57,432 nt of DNA, taken from a bacterium BMS3Bbin10 (GTDB taxonomy: Bacteria; Pseudomonadota; Alphaproteobacteria; Rhizobiales; Methyloligellaceae). The stretch's first letter is position 1, and every line of letters starts with the position of its first letter. This document shows, piece after piece, positions 1-8,404 of this stretch. Below the pieces are notes generated by a model. That model was not told the origin of the DNA and ran no database searches. It saw only the letters and a list, made by a program, of their open reading frames with translations. Where the stretch lies: NCBI GenBank assembly GCA_002897995.1, contig BDTT01000093.1:1-57432 (forward strand), written 5' to 3'. A program made the translations under genes and the position numbers.

Positions 1-2
1 TC

Positions 3-329
3 ACGGATATGACCGTGGCCTACAAATTCTTCCGCGAGACCTTTACCAGCCGCGTAATCCTTGACCGGGAGGCGCACCAAATCCTGGTCGAATATATCGA
101 CGGCCCGTTTAAGCATCTGGAAAACAAGTGGCAATTCCGCCCCGCGGGGGAGGGCGCCTGCGACGTCGAATTCCATATCGCTTATGAATTCGGCTCCCGG
201 CCGATGCAGCTGATGATGGGCGCCATGTTCGATTCCGCTTTCGGCAAATTCGCTCAAGCCTTCGAGGAGCGTGCGGACACGGTCTATGGTAAAGCGGAGA
301 GGTTTTCCCCCCCTGCGGAGACGCCCTGA
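3..329 (+). CDS. Coq10/RatA-like START-domain protein, 5'-truncated by the window edge
   Basis: The reading frame is open from the window edge, so the first ATG at 9 is probably internal and the real start lies upstream. What remains is about 108 residues of a family usually near 150. The sequence matches the C-terminal half of the Coq10/RatA START-like fold: a TVAYKFFRETFTSRV strand pair, then WQFRPAGEG, and a closing amphipathic helix with GSRPMQLMMGAMF and FGKFAQAFEERA. Family members bind ubiquinone or a similar lipid and support respiratory electron transfer; the RatA name comes from a claimed ribosome-association toxin role in E. coli. In alphaproteobacteria this gene commonly sits next to cinA and ispDF, as here. 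Function is inferred from family only. Confidence 0.8.
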   Translation, partial: TDMTVAYKFFRETFTSRVILDREAHQILVEYIDGPFKHLENKWQFRPAGEGACDVEFHIAYEFGSRPMQLMMGAMFDSAFGKFAQAFEERADTVYGKAERFSPPAETP

Positions 330-338
330 TTGGCAGGT

Positions 339-824
339 TCAAATTACCATGCGAACCAGGCGAAAGGCTTCGGCAACCGTGAGCTCACGCACTTCGCTCC
401 GGCCAATATCCCCAAACGTGCAGCGTTCATGAACAACGCGCCCGCCGCGACGCGTGGCGGCGATGATAACCAGCCCCACCGGCTTTTCAGCGCTGCCGCC
501 GCCCGGGCCCGCGACCCCCGTCACCGCTACGGAGACATCTGCATGTGAATTGGCAAGGGCGCCTTGCGCCATAGCGTCCGCGACCTCTTCGCAGACCGCG
601 CCATGGGCCTCGATCATTTGTGAGGGCACACCCAGCATTTCTGACTTCGCGGCGTTGGAATAGGTCACGAAGCCGCGCTCCACCACGTCCGACGCGCCGG
701 GAATTTCCGTCAGATAGGCGCAGACAAGCCCGCCGGTACAGGATTCCGCGCATGTCAGGGTCAGGCCCTTTCCGCGCAGGGTTTCGAGGAGCTGTCTGGC
801 ACTTTCGTTGAGATCAGCGCGCAT
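339..824 (-). CDS. cinA: CinA C-terminal-domain protein, nicotinamide-nucleotide amidohydrolase (PncC type)
   Basis: A 161-residue stand-alone CinA C-terminal domain, without the N-terminal MoCF-like domain of full-length CinA. The family deamidates nicotinamide mononucleotide to nicotinate mononucleotide, recycling pyridine nucleotides in the cytoplasm. Visible signatures are TCAESCTGGLVCAYLTEIPG near residues 24-43, with the presumed nucleophilic Ser28, then YSNAAKSEMLGV around 55-66 and the VTGVAGPGGGSAEKPVG glycine-rich loop around 101-117. It starts 13 bp downstream of the end of ispDF on the same strand, so the two are probably co-transcribed. The length is normal for the single-domain form. 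Confidence 0.9.
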   Translation of the reverse strand: MRADLNESARQLLETLRGKGLTLTCAESCTGGLVCAYLTEIPGASDVVERGFVTYSNAAKSEMLGVPSQMIEAHGAVCEEVADAMAQGALANSHADVSVAVTGVAGPGGGSAEKPVGLVIIAATRRGGRVVHERCTFGDIGRSEVRELTVAEAFRLVRMVI

Positions 825-837
825 GGGTTTATTGCCT

Positions 838-2016
838 TCAGCCTAGCTGAACCATCGCCGTTGCCTGGGCGGCAATTCCTTCGCCGCGTCCGGTGAAGCC
901 GAGCTTTTCCGTGGTGGTCGCCTTTACGCTGACACGTTCCACGCCGATCTGCAAAATCTGGGCGATACGCGTCCGCATCGCCTCCCTGTGCGGGCCGATC
1001 TTCGGCGTCTCGCAGATGAGCGTCACATCGACATTGACGATGCGCCCGTTCAGGGCGGCGACCCGCCGCGCCGCATCCCTCAGGAACAAATCCGATGCGG
1101 CGCCCTTCCATTCCGGATTGCCGGGCGGAAAATGGGCGCCGATATCGCCCTCGCCGATGGCGCCCAGAATGGCATCGGTCAGGGCATGCAGCCCGACATC
1201 CGCATCGGAATGACCGGCAAGCGCCCTGTCATGGGGAATCTTGACACCGCACAGCGTCACATGGTCTCCGCTCGCGAAAGCATGGACGTCAAACCCGCTT
1301 CCGGTCCGCCATTCGGCATTGGCGCCGGCCGCCGCGGCGCGCAGACGCTTCTCCGCCAGATCGAAATCGGCGGCCGTCGTCAGTTTGACATTTTCCGGCG
1401 AGCCCTCGACCAGGGCGACATCGAGCCCGTGCCACCCGGCAATTGAGGACTCGTCGGTAAAATCCGCCTTGCCCGCCAGCGCCGCGGCGCGGTGGGCATC
1501 GAAAATTTTATCGAAAAGAAAACCCTGCGGAGTCTGCACGCCCCACAGGTTCGACCGGTCGACCGTGCCCTCAATCCGCCCGCCGCGGGCCCGCTTCAGG
1601 GTATCGGTAACGGCGAGGGCAGGGACCGCCCCGTCATGCGCGCCAAGGGCGCCGATGACCCGGCCGATCAGCGCGGCATTGGCAAAGGGGCGGGCTGCAT
1701 CGTGAATGAGCACATTGCGGGGGCTGTGCTTGGTAAGCTGTTCCAGCCCGGCGCGCACGGATTCCTGCCGCGTCGCGCCACCTGGAACCGGCTCCAGCAA
1801 TTGGCCTGCGAAGGGGGCCGCAGCGGACAGATAGTGCTTCTGGTCATCGCGATGAATCACGCTCAGAACCGCATCGATTTTCGGATGAGCCGCGAATCCT
1901 TCGAGCGCACGCGTGAGCACGGCTACGCCGCCAACCGGCCGGTACTGTTTCGGCAAGGCATCGCCGCCAGCACGTGTCCCGCGCCCCGCGGCAACTATGA
2001 CCACAGCTGTTTCCAC
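838..2016 (-). CDS. ispDF: Bifunctional IspD/IspF of the MEP isoprenoid pathway
   Basis: A 392-residue fusion carrying two non-consecutive MEP pathway steps. Residues 1 to about 228 are 2-C-methyl-D-erythritol 4-phosphate cytidylyltransferase (IspD), with the nucleotide-binding VIVAAGRGTRAGGDALPKQY at 6-25 and GATRQESVRAGL at 80-91. Residues from about 236 are 2-C-methyl-D-erythritol 2,4-cyclodiphosphate synthase (IspF), with metal ligands Asp243 and His245 in GFDVHAF and AGHSDADVGLHAL with His277. The intervening kinase step (IspE) is not in the window. Such fusions are normal in alphaproteobacteria and some epsilonproteobacteria. The start METAVVIVAAG sits directly before the first beta strand. 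It is transcribed away from dusB across a 183-bp divergent spacer. Confidence 0.97.
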   Translation of the reverse strand: METAVVIVAAGRGTRAGGDALPKQYRPVGGVAVLTRALEGFAAHPKIDAVLSVIHRDDQKHYLSAAAPFAGQLLEPVPGGATRQESVRAGLEQLTKHSPRNVLIHDAARPFANAALIGRVIGALGAHDGAVPALAVTDTLKRARGGRIEGTVDRSNLWGVQTPQGFLFDKIFDAHRAAALAGKADFTDESSIAGWHGLDVALVEGSPENVKLTTAADFDLAEKRLRAAAAGANAEWRTGSGFDVHAFASGDHVTLCGVKIPHDRALAGHSDADVGLHALTDAILGAIGEGDIGAHFPPGNPEWKGAASDLFLRDAARRVAALNGRIVNVDVTLICETPKIGPHREAMRTRIAQILQIGVERVSVKATTTEKLGFTGRGEGIAAQATAMVQLG

Positions 2017-2199
2017 CGCCCCTCACATGCTCCCGCGAAATGACTGGGGTCTTTGTACATGAAGTTTCCGCATATGGACCAGCCTGCCTGGCACAGCCTT
2101 AACCAGCAGGGGCGTTACGCTGTTGCGTCTTGCCCCGCTTCCCCCTAGTTTGCCCACTTAATATGCACCTTTTTGCAGTGACTAATTTTTGAGCATATC

Positions 2200-3231
2200 G
2201 TGTCCGGTATAAATTCACGATCCGAGAAACCCGCAACAGGTGGAATTTCCATCGGGTCCGTTCAGCTGGCCAATGCCGTTCTGCTGGCGCCGATGTCGGG
2301 GATTACCGATCTGCCTTTCCGCAAGCTCGCCCGGCGTCTGGGGGCCGGGCTTGTGGTCAGCGAAATGATCGCCAGCAAATCTCTCATCGGCAACGGGCGC
2401 GAGGACCTGCGGCGTATTCAGCGCGGCGGCGAACGCCCCTTCGCGGTGCAACTCGCCGGACGCGAAGCGCACTGGATGGCGGAAGGCGCGCGGATCGCCG
2501 CCGGGCACGGAGCCGACATTATCGACATCAATATGGGCTGTCCCGCCAAACAGGTGACACGCGGGCTCTCCGGTTCCGCACTGATGCGCGACATCGGACA
2601 CGCGCTTGGGCTGATTGAAGCGGTGGTGAGCGCCGTGGAGCTTCCCGTAACCCTCAAAATGCGCATGGGGTGGGACCATGACACTCTCAACGCGCCGGAG
2701 CTGGCGAAACGCGCCGAGCAGGCCGGCATTCAGATGATTAGCGTCCATGGCCGCACCCGCAGTCAGTTTTTCAACGGAACCGCCGACTGGGGCTTCGTCG
2801 CCAGGGTCAAACAGGCAGTCGCCGTGCCGGTTGTCGTCAATGGCGATATCCGGAGCCTGGCGGATATTCGCGCCGCGCTTTCGCTCTCGAAGGCCGACGG
2901 CGTGATGATCGGGCGCGGATGTTACGGCCGGCCCTGGTTTCCGGGCTGCGCGGCGGCCGCCATCGCTGACGGAGGGGAGATTGTCCCGCCCTCGCTGCGA
3001 CAGAAAAAGGAAATCGTTCTCGAGCATTACGAGGAGATGCTGGCCCACTATGACGCCCACTACGGCGTCAGAAACGCCCGCAAACATCTTGGCTGGTATC
3101 TGGAAGATGCGCTGGGGGCAGGCGAGGACGCAAAGCACTGGCGCCAGCAACTTTTCGCGGAGGAAAACCCGCAAAAAGTTCGCGGCAAAATCACCGAATT
3201 TTACGACCAGCGCCTCCAGGAAGCCGCATGA
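2200..3231 (+). CDS. dusB: tRNA-dihydrouridine synthase (DusB/NifR3)
   Basis: A 343-residue flavin-dependent enzyme that reduces uridine to dihydrouridine in tRNA. It shows the TIM-barrel opening [16 protein letters not shown] at about 28-43, the catalytic-cysteine motif [15 protein letters not shown] with Cys114, the SVHGRTRSQ loop, and VVVNGDI and [13 protein letters not shown] for FMN phosphate binding. The start used is GTG at 2200 because no ATG lies between it and the conserved APMSG motif; no strong Shine-Dalgarno is visible. It overlaps ntrB by 4 bp (ATGA), making dusB-ntrB-ntrC one operon. This is the classical rhizobial nifR3-ntrBC arrangement, where the first gene is not itself a nitrogen regulator. 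Confidence 0.95.
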   Translation: MSGINSRSEKPATGGISIGSVQLANAVLLAPMSGITDLPFRKLARRLGAGLVVSEMIASKSLIGNGREDLRRIQRGGERPFAVQLAGREAHWMAEGARIAAGHGADIIDINMGCPAKQVTRGLSGSALMRDIGHALGLIEAVVSAVELPVTLKMRMGWDHDTLNAPELAKRAEQAGIQMISVHGRTRSQFFNGTADWGFVARVKQAVAVPVVVNGDIRSLADIRAALSLSKADGVMIGRGCYGRPWFPGCAAAAIADGGEIVPPSLRQKKEIVLEHYEEMLAHYDAHYGVRNARKHLGWYLEDALGAGEDAKHWRQQLFAEENPQKVRGKITEFYDQRLQEAA

Positions 3232-4382
3232 GTGAGACAACCGATATGAGCCTTGATGATGCGGATCCCCGTATGGCGGAAGGGGATATGGCCGGAATTC
3301 TGCTCGACGGGCTGCCGCATCCGGTTTTGCTTTTGGGCGAGGGAAACCGGATTGAATACGCCAATGCAAGGGCCGAAGATTTCTTTCAGGCGAGCGCAGG
3401 TCTTCTGCGCCGCCAGACCCTCGACGATATTGTTGCTTTCGGGAGCCCGCTCCTGGCGCTGATCGATCATGTGCGGCGCAATGGCGGCAATGTGAACGAA
3501 TACAGCGTCGACCTTGGTTCCAGAAAGGGCGGTGAATACAGGCTGGTGGATGTCTATGGAGCGCCCATCGCGCGTACAAACGGCAGGATCATGGTGATTC
3601 TGCAACAGCGCACCATGGCGCAAATGATCGAACGGCAACTGACCCACAGGGGCGCGGCGCGTTCGGTATCGGGCCTGGCGGCGGTCCTCGCCCATGAGAT
3701 CAAGAACCCGCTCTCCGGGATCAGGGGCGCGGCTCAGTTGCTGGAAGGCACGATCAGCGACGAAGACCGTACGCTGACCCAGCTTATCTGTACCGAATCG
3801 GACCGCATCTGCAATCTGGTCGACCGCATGGAAGTTTTTGGCGATGAGCGCCCGCTGGTGCGCGAACCGGTCAATATTCATGAAGTTCTGGACCATGTGA
3901 AGAAAATCGCCGAAACCGGATTCGCCCGCCATATCAAGCTGGTGGAGCAATATGATCCCTCGCTTCCGGCAATCCCGGGGTCGCGCGACAAGCTCATCCA
4001 GGCGTTTCTCAATCTGGTGAAAAATGCCGCCGAAGCCATCGGCGATGAGCGTAGCGATGGACAAATCCTGCTCGCGACCGCCTTTCGCCCCGGTGTCCGC
4101 CTGTCTCTGCCGGGGTCCGCCGCGCGCGTCTCCCTGCCATTGCAGATCTCCGTCGAAGACAATGGCCCGGGCGTGAGCGACGAATTGCGGCCGCACCTGT
4201 TTGAGCCCTTCGTCACCACCAAGTCTTCCGGCAGCGGTCTGGGGCTTGCGCTGGTGGCGAAATTCATCGGTGACCATGGCGGCATCATTGAATGCGACAC
4301 CGCATCGCGCGGCGCCATTTTCCGTGCTCTGATGCCGATGCATGAGGGCGGCCCCGCGGGCGGCAACGGAGGCAGCTCATGA
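3228..4382 (+). CDS. ntrB: Nitrogen regulation sensor histidine kinase NtrB
   Basis: A 384-residue soluble histidine kinase that phosphorylates NtrC under nitrogen limitation and is controlled by PII. There are no membrane segments. An N-terminal PAS domain (about 20-130) precedes the H-box [20 protein letters not shown] with phospho-acceptor His156. The ATPase domain has N-box NLVKNAAEA (262-270), D-box DNGPG (311-315) and G-box GSGLGLAL (335-342). These are all the motifs of an active kinase. The start ATG overlaps the dusB stop, and its own stop overlaps the ntrC start by 4 bp, so translation of the three genes is probably coupled. Confidence 0.96.
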   Translation: MSETTDMSLDDADPRMAEGDMAGILLDGLPHPVLLLGEGNRIEYANARAEDFFQASAGLLRRQTLDDIVAFGSPLLALIDHVRRNGGNVNEYSVDLGSRKGGEYRLVDVYGAPIARTNGRIMVILQQRTMAQMIERQLTHRGAARSVSGLAAVLAHEIKNPLSGIRGAAQLLEGTISDEDRTLTQLICTESDRICNLVDRMEVFGDERPLVREPVNIHEVLDHVKKIAETGFARHIKLVEQYDPSLPAIPGSRDKLIQAFLNLVKNAAEAIGDERSDGQILLATAFRPGVRLSLPGSAARVSLPLQISVEDNGPGVSDELRPHLFEPFVTTKSSGSGLGLALVAKFIGDHGGIIECDTASRGAIFRALMPMHEGGPAGGNGGSS

Positions 4383-5818
4383 CCAAGGGCAATATTCTCG
4401 TCGCCGATGACGACGCGGCCATCCGCACCGTCCTCAACCAGGCCTTGGCCCGCGCGGGGTTTACGCCGCGGGTCACCGGCAATGCCGCCACGCTGTGGCA
4501 GTGGGTGTCGCAGGGCCAGGGCGATCTTGTGATTACCGATGTGGTGATGCCCGATGAGAATGCCTTCGACCTGATCCCGAGAGTCAAGAAAATCAGGCCC
4601 GATCTCCCGATCATTGTCATGAGCGCGCAGAATACGCTGATGACCGCCATCACGGCGACCGAATGCGGCGCCTATGAGTATCTGCCCAAGCCCTTCGATC
4701 TGAATGAACTTATCTCGATTGTCGCGCGCGCGCTCGCCGAGCCAAAGTCCGCGCCTCAACCGGCACGCGAATCGCACAGCGACGAATTCCCCCTGATCGG
4801 GCGCTCGCCCTCGATGCAGGAAATCTACCGCATACTGGCGCGCCTCACACAAACCGACCTCACTGCAATGATTACCGGTGAATCGGGGACGGGAAAGGAG
4901 CTGGTGGCCCATGCGCTGCACAAATACGGAACCCGGCGTAATGGCCCTTTCGTCGCCATCAATATGGCGGCAATACCGCGCGAGCTGATCGAATCGGAGT
5001 TGTTCGGTCATGAAAAGGGGGCCTTTACCGGCGCGCAATCGCGCCATGACGGGCGCTTTGAGCAGGCCGAGGGGGGAACGCTGTTTCTGGACGAAATCGG
5101 CGACATGCCAATGGAGGCGCAAACGCGGCTCCTGCGCGTGCTTCAGGAGGGTGAATACACGACCGTGGGCGGGCGGACGCCCATCAAGACCAATGTGCGC
5201 ATCGTGGCCGCGACCCATCGCGATCTTCGCCAGCAGATCGATCAGGGCCTGTTCAGGGAAGACCTCTTCTACCGTCTGAACGTCGTGCCGTTGCGCATCC
5301 CCCCCTTGCGCGAGCGAAAGGAGGATTTGGGCGATCTCACCCGCCACTTCCTTCGCGAGGCGTCAGCGCAGGGCCTGCCGGAGAAAAGCATCGATTCCGC
5401 GGCCCTTGACCGGCTGAAGCAGCATCACTGGCCCGGAAACGTCCGCGAGCTGGAGAACCTGGTCAAACGGGTTGCGGCTCTCTACACCCAGGACACCATC
5501 ACCGTGGAACTTGTCGAGGCGGAGCTGCCTTCGAATCTCGGCACAGGTTTTGAGGGCGCCGACAAGCAGAATATCAACCTCAACCATTCCATTGAGCGTT
5601 ACCTTGCCGGCTATTTCGGAAGTTTCGGCGATGCGCTCCCTCCACACGGGCTCTACCAGAGAATCCTGCAAATGGTGGAGGCGCCGCTTCTGACAGCGGC
5701 ACTTACCGCGACGCGAGGCAATCAGATACGGGCGGCGGAACTTCTGGGACTCAACCGGAATACGCTGAGAAAAAAAATCAGGGAGCTCGACATCAAGGTG
5801 GTCCGGTCATCGGGGTAA
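4379..5818 (+). CDS. ntrC: Nitrogen regulation response regulator NtrC, sigma-54 activator
   Basis: A 479-residue enhancer-binding protein activating nitrogen-scavenging promoters with sigma-54. The receiver domain (about 5-118) carries the acidic pocket ADDD and phospho-acceptor Asp54. The AAA+ domain has Walker A GESGTGKE (167-174), an intact GAFTGA sigma-54 contact loop at 214-219 and Walker [11 protein letters not shown] (232-241). A Fis-type helix-turn-helix follows near 446-470 ([20 protein letters not shown]). A region of about 50 residues between AAA+ and HTH is longer than in enteric NtrC, which is usual in alphaproteobacteria. It is the last gene of dusB-ntrBC; a 246-bp gap separates it from ntrY. 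Confidence 0.97.
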   Translation: MTKGNILVADDDAAIRTVLNQALARAGFTPRVTGNAATLWQWVSQGQGDLVITDVVMPDENAFDLIPRVKKIRPDLPIIVMSAQNTLMTAITATECGAYEYLPKPFDLNELISIVARALAEPKSAPQPARESHSDEFPLIGRSPSMQEIYRILARLTQTDLTAMITGESGTGKELVAHALHKYGTRRNGPFVAINMAAIPRELIESELFGHEKGAFTGAQSRHDGRFEQAEGGTLFLDEIGDMPMEAQTRLLRVLQEGEYTTVGGRTPIKTNVRIVAATHRDLRQQIDQGLFREDLFYRLNVVPLRIPPLRERKEDLGDLTRHFLREASAQGLPEKSIDSAALDRLKQHHWPGNVRELENLVKRVAALYTQDTITVELVEAELPSNLGTGFEGADKQNINLNHSIERYLAGYFGSFGDALPPHGLYQRILQMVEAPLLTAALTATRGNQIRAAELLGLNRNTLRKKIRELDIKVVRSSG

Positions 5819-6064
5819 CCCGCCCGGCCACGGACCTCCTGCGCATTAAGCGTTCTGTCCAATTTTCGCAACAATTTGTCGCCAAAGTGCAACATTGTGG
5901 TTATTTTGCATCAGGCATTGAGTGCGGCTCGCTGAAGGCGCGAGTGGGATCCGCGGGATTCCGCAACAAAATCAACGGCGATTTCGCTTCCGACTCCAGA
6001 CCTGAATTCGATTGGAAAGTCACGCGCACGGCCTACAGCCAACGCGTTAGGGCAGGAGACTCAA
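5819..6064. other. ntrC-ntrY intergenic spacer, probable ntrYX promoter region
   Basis: This 246-bp spacer separates the two two-component operons on the same strand. It includes a more AT-rich stretch around 5860-5910 and a purine-rich ribosome-binding site (GGCAGGAGA, ending four bases before the ntrY ATG). A short ORF spans 5887-6075, but it shows no family resemblance and runs into ntrY, so I do not call it a gene. A sequence resembling a sigma-54 site here has the wrong internal spacing. Confidence 0.4.
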
Positions 6065-8404
6065 ATGGTGTCTGAGACCGCGGGCAGCGCCGACGGCCAC
6101 AGTTCGCGTATGCCGGGCTGGATGGACGCGACCGGACGGCCGTTCTTTTTTCTCGGACTTTTTTTCGTTGCCACGTCCATTCTTTCGGGCCTGTCGACCT
6201 ATGTGATTCTCACCGGACTGACCCCCATTGTTCCCACGCACCGGGTCGTCGTCACGGTCCTTCTTATCAACGCAGTCCTTGCGCTCGCCATGATCGTGCT
6301 CATCGCCTGGCAGGTGGCCGGGCTGTGGATTGCCCGGCGCCGGCAAGCCGCGGGCGCGCGTCTGCATGTGCGGATCGTCGGCCTGTTCAGCATTATTGCG
6401 GTCCTGCCGGCCATTCTGCTGGCGGTCTTTGCCAGCGTGTCTCTGGACCGGGGTCTCGATAACTGGTTCTCGAAGCGCACGAAATCCATCATCGAGAATT
6501 CGGTGGACGTCGCCACCGCCTATCTGAACGAGCATGGCCAGGTGATCCGCAGCGACGTCATCTCGATGGCCGCCGACCTCGATGCGGCCGCGAACCTCGT
6601 GCGGACCCGTCCGCAGAGTTTTGGCAGATTTCTGACGGCGCAAGCCACGATCCGGTCTATTCCCGTGGCCTATCTCATAGACGGAAAATCAAAACTTCTG
6701 GCGACCGCGGGCATATTGGTCGACGCCCCTTACGTGCCGCCTCCAGAAGGGACCATCGCAGCCGCAGCCGGAGGCAAGGCGGTCATCATTGCGCCAGGCA
6801 AGACCAACAAGGTCGCGGCGGTCAAGAAGCTGGATGATTTTGCCGATACCTATCTCTACATCGTGCGCCCGGTAAACCCGCGCGTGCTGCAGCATTTGCG
6901 CGCCACGCGAGCGAGCGTGAAGGAATACCGGGACCTGGCGCAGCGCCGGACCGGCGTTCAGATTGCTTTCGCGCTGATGTATGTGGCGATCGCCCTTACA
7001 TTGCTGCTGGCTGCGATCTGGACAGGGCTGTGGTTTGCCGGCCGGCTGGTCTCGCCGATCCGCCGTCTGATCAGCGCGGCCAAGCAAGTCTCCGAAGGCA
7101 ATCTGAATGTCAAAGTCGCCGCCACCGCCACGGAGAGCGACCTGAGACAGCTCGGCACCACCTTCAACAACATGACCTCTGAGTTGCGTGCGCAGCGCAA
7201 GGAGCTTGTTGACGCCAATGATATGCTGGTCGAGCGCCGCCGGTTCATCGAAACGGTTCTGTCCGGCGTGACAGCTGGCGTTATCGGGCTGGACACAAAG
7301 GGCACCGTAACTCTCGCCAACCCGTCCGCGGAAGGACTGGTGTGCATCGGCAAGAAGCAAATCGTCGGCAGGCCAATAAAAAGCGTGGTCCCGGAATTCG
7401 CACATCTGTTTGAGCGCGCCAGGAAGCAGGGCGGCAAACCGGTAAGTGAACATATCCAGCTTGTCCGCAACGCCCAGGAGCGCAATTTCGCGGTTCGGGT
7501 AACAAGCGAACGCTCCGAAAAAACCAATTATGGCTATGTGATTACATTCGATGACATTACTGAATTGGTGACAGCCCAGCGCTCTTCCGCCTGGGCGGAT
7601 GTTGCCCGGCGTATCGCGCATGAGATCAAGAACCCCCTCACTCCCATTCAATTGTCGGCGGAGCGCATCCGGCGCAAATATGGCGCCTCCATCACCGAAG
7701 ACCGTGAGGTGTTCGACCGCTGTACCGACACCATTATTCGCCAGGTCGAGGACATCGGCCGCATGGTCGATGAGTTTTCAGACTTCGCGCGCATGCCCAA
7801 GCCAAATATGCAGGAGTCCGATCTTCGCGAGATCGCCCGCGAGGCGGTCTTCCTCTTTCAGGTCAGCCATTCGGATATTTCGTTTGAACTGGACCTGCCG
7901 ACCAAACCCGTCATCCTCAACTGCGACCGGCGGCTGATAGCGCAAGTGGTCACCAATCTGGTGAAAAACGCGAGCGAGGCCATCGATCCGAATAGTGGCG
8001 TTCGCGGCAAGATCGTCACGCGCGTGCGCACGCGGGCCGGCCGGGTAATCCTGGAGATCATCGACAATGGCAGGGGCCTGCCGAAGGAAAACCGGAACCG
8101 GCTGGTCGAGCCCTATATGACCACGCGCAAAAAGGGGACCGGGCTGGGTCTGGCGATCGTCCAGAAAATTGTGGAACAGCATGGCGGAAGGCTGCAGTTG
8201 CGCGACGCTCCGAAGCGGAACGGCAAGGGCGGCGGCGCATGCATACGCGTCGATTTTCCCGAAACGGCACCCGCGGCAAGGACGCCCAAGCCGGGAACAT
8301 CAACGCCGGCGAAGCGGAGCGGAAAGCCGAACGCCAAACGCAAGCGCAACAGGAAAACCAGCAATCGCAAAACCGCCAATCAGGGAGTGACTCATGGCGT
8401 CTGA
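6065..8404 (+). CDS. ntrY: Transmembrane sensor histidine kinase NtrY
   Basis: A 779-residue membrane sensor kinase, partner of NtrX, linked in other alphaproteobacteria to nitrogen, redox and envelope signals. Three hydrophobic segments lie near 27-51, 60-88 and 101-124. A periplasmic domain of about 170 residues and a fourth segment near 299-328 follow, then HAMP (328-380), PAS (385-490) and the kinase core. The H-box [20 protein letters not shown] contains His519; N-box NLVKNASEA, D-box IDNGRGLP and G-box GTGLGLAIV are all present. The last 45 residues are an unusual lysine/arginine-rich low-complexity tail. The ATG at 6065 follows a good purine-rich ribosome-binding site. The 3' end overlaps ntrX by 11 bp, indicating an ntrYX operon. 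Confidence 0.96.
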   Translation: MVSETAGSADGHSSRMPGWMDATGRPFFFLGLFFVATSILSGLSTYVILTGLTPIVPTHRVVVTVLLINAVLALAMIVLIAWQVAGLWIARRRQAAGARLHVRIVGLFSIIAVLPAILLAVFASVSLDRGLDNWFSKRTKSIIENSVDVATAYLNEHGQVIRSDVISMAADLDAAANLVRTRPQSFGRFLTAQATIRSIPVAYLIDGKSKLLATAGILVDAPYVPPPEGTIAAAAGGKAVIIAPGKTNKVAAVKKLDDFADTYLYIVRPVNPRVLQHLRATRASVKEYRDLAQRRTGVQIAFALMYVAIALTLLLAAIWTGLWFAGRLVSPIRRLISAAKQVSEGNLNVKVAATATESDLRQLGTTFNNMTSELRAQRKELVDANDMLVERRRFIETVLSGVTAGVIGLDTKGTVTLANPSAEGLVCIGKKQIVGRPIKSVVPEFAHLFERARKQGGKPVSEHIQLVRNAQERNFAVRVTSERSEKTNYGYVITFDDITELVTAQRSSAWADVARRIAHEIKNPLTPIQLSAERIRRKYGASITEDREVFDRCTDTIIRQVEDIGRMVDEFSDFARMPKPNMQESDLREIAREAVFLFQVSHSDISFELDLPTKPVILNCDRRLIAQVVTNLVKNASEAIDPNSGVRGKIVTRVRTRAGRVILEIIDNGRGLPKENRNRLVEPYMTTRKKGTGLGLAIVQKIVEQHGGRLQLRDAPKRNGKGGGACIRVDFPETAPAARTPKPGTSTPAKRSGKPNAKRKRNRKTSNRKTANQGVTHGV

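Noticed and set aside
2086-2101. TGGCACAGCCTTAAC resembling a sigma-54 promoter before dusB
   Set aside because: The -24 half TGGCAC is good but the -12 half TTGCA is missing at the required spacing.
2215-3579. Long minus-strand ORF (454 codons) opposite dusB and ntrB
   Set aside because: It is antisense to two well-supported genes; long antisense frames are expected at this GC content, and its composition (rich in His, Arg, Gly) is typical of such shadows.
5896-5912. TGGTTATTTTGCAT upstream of ntrY as a sigma-54 promoter
   Set aside because: The distance between the GG and GC elements is two bases too short and the -24 half is poor.
5887-6075. 62-codon ORF between ntrC and ntrY
   Set aside because: It overlaps the ntrY start, has no recognisable family and no convincing ribosome-binding site.
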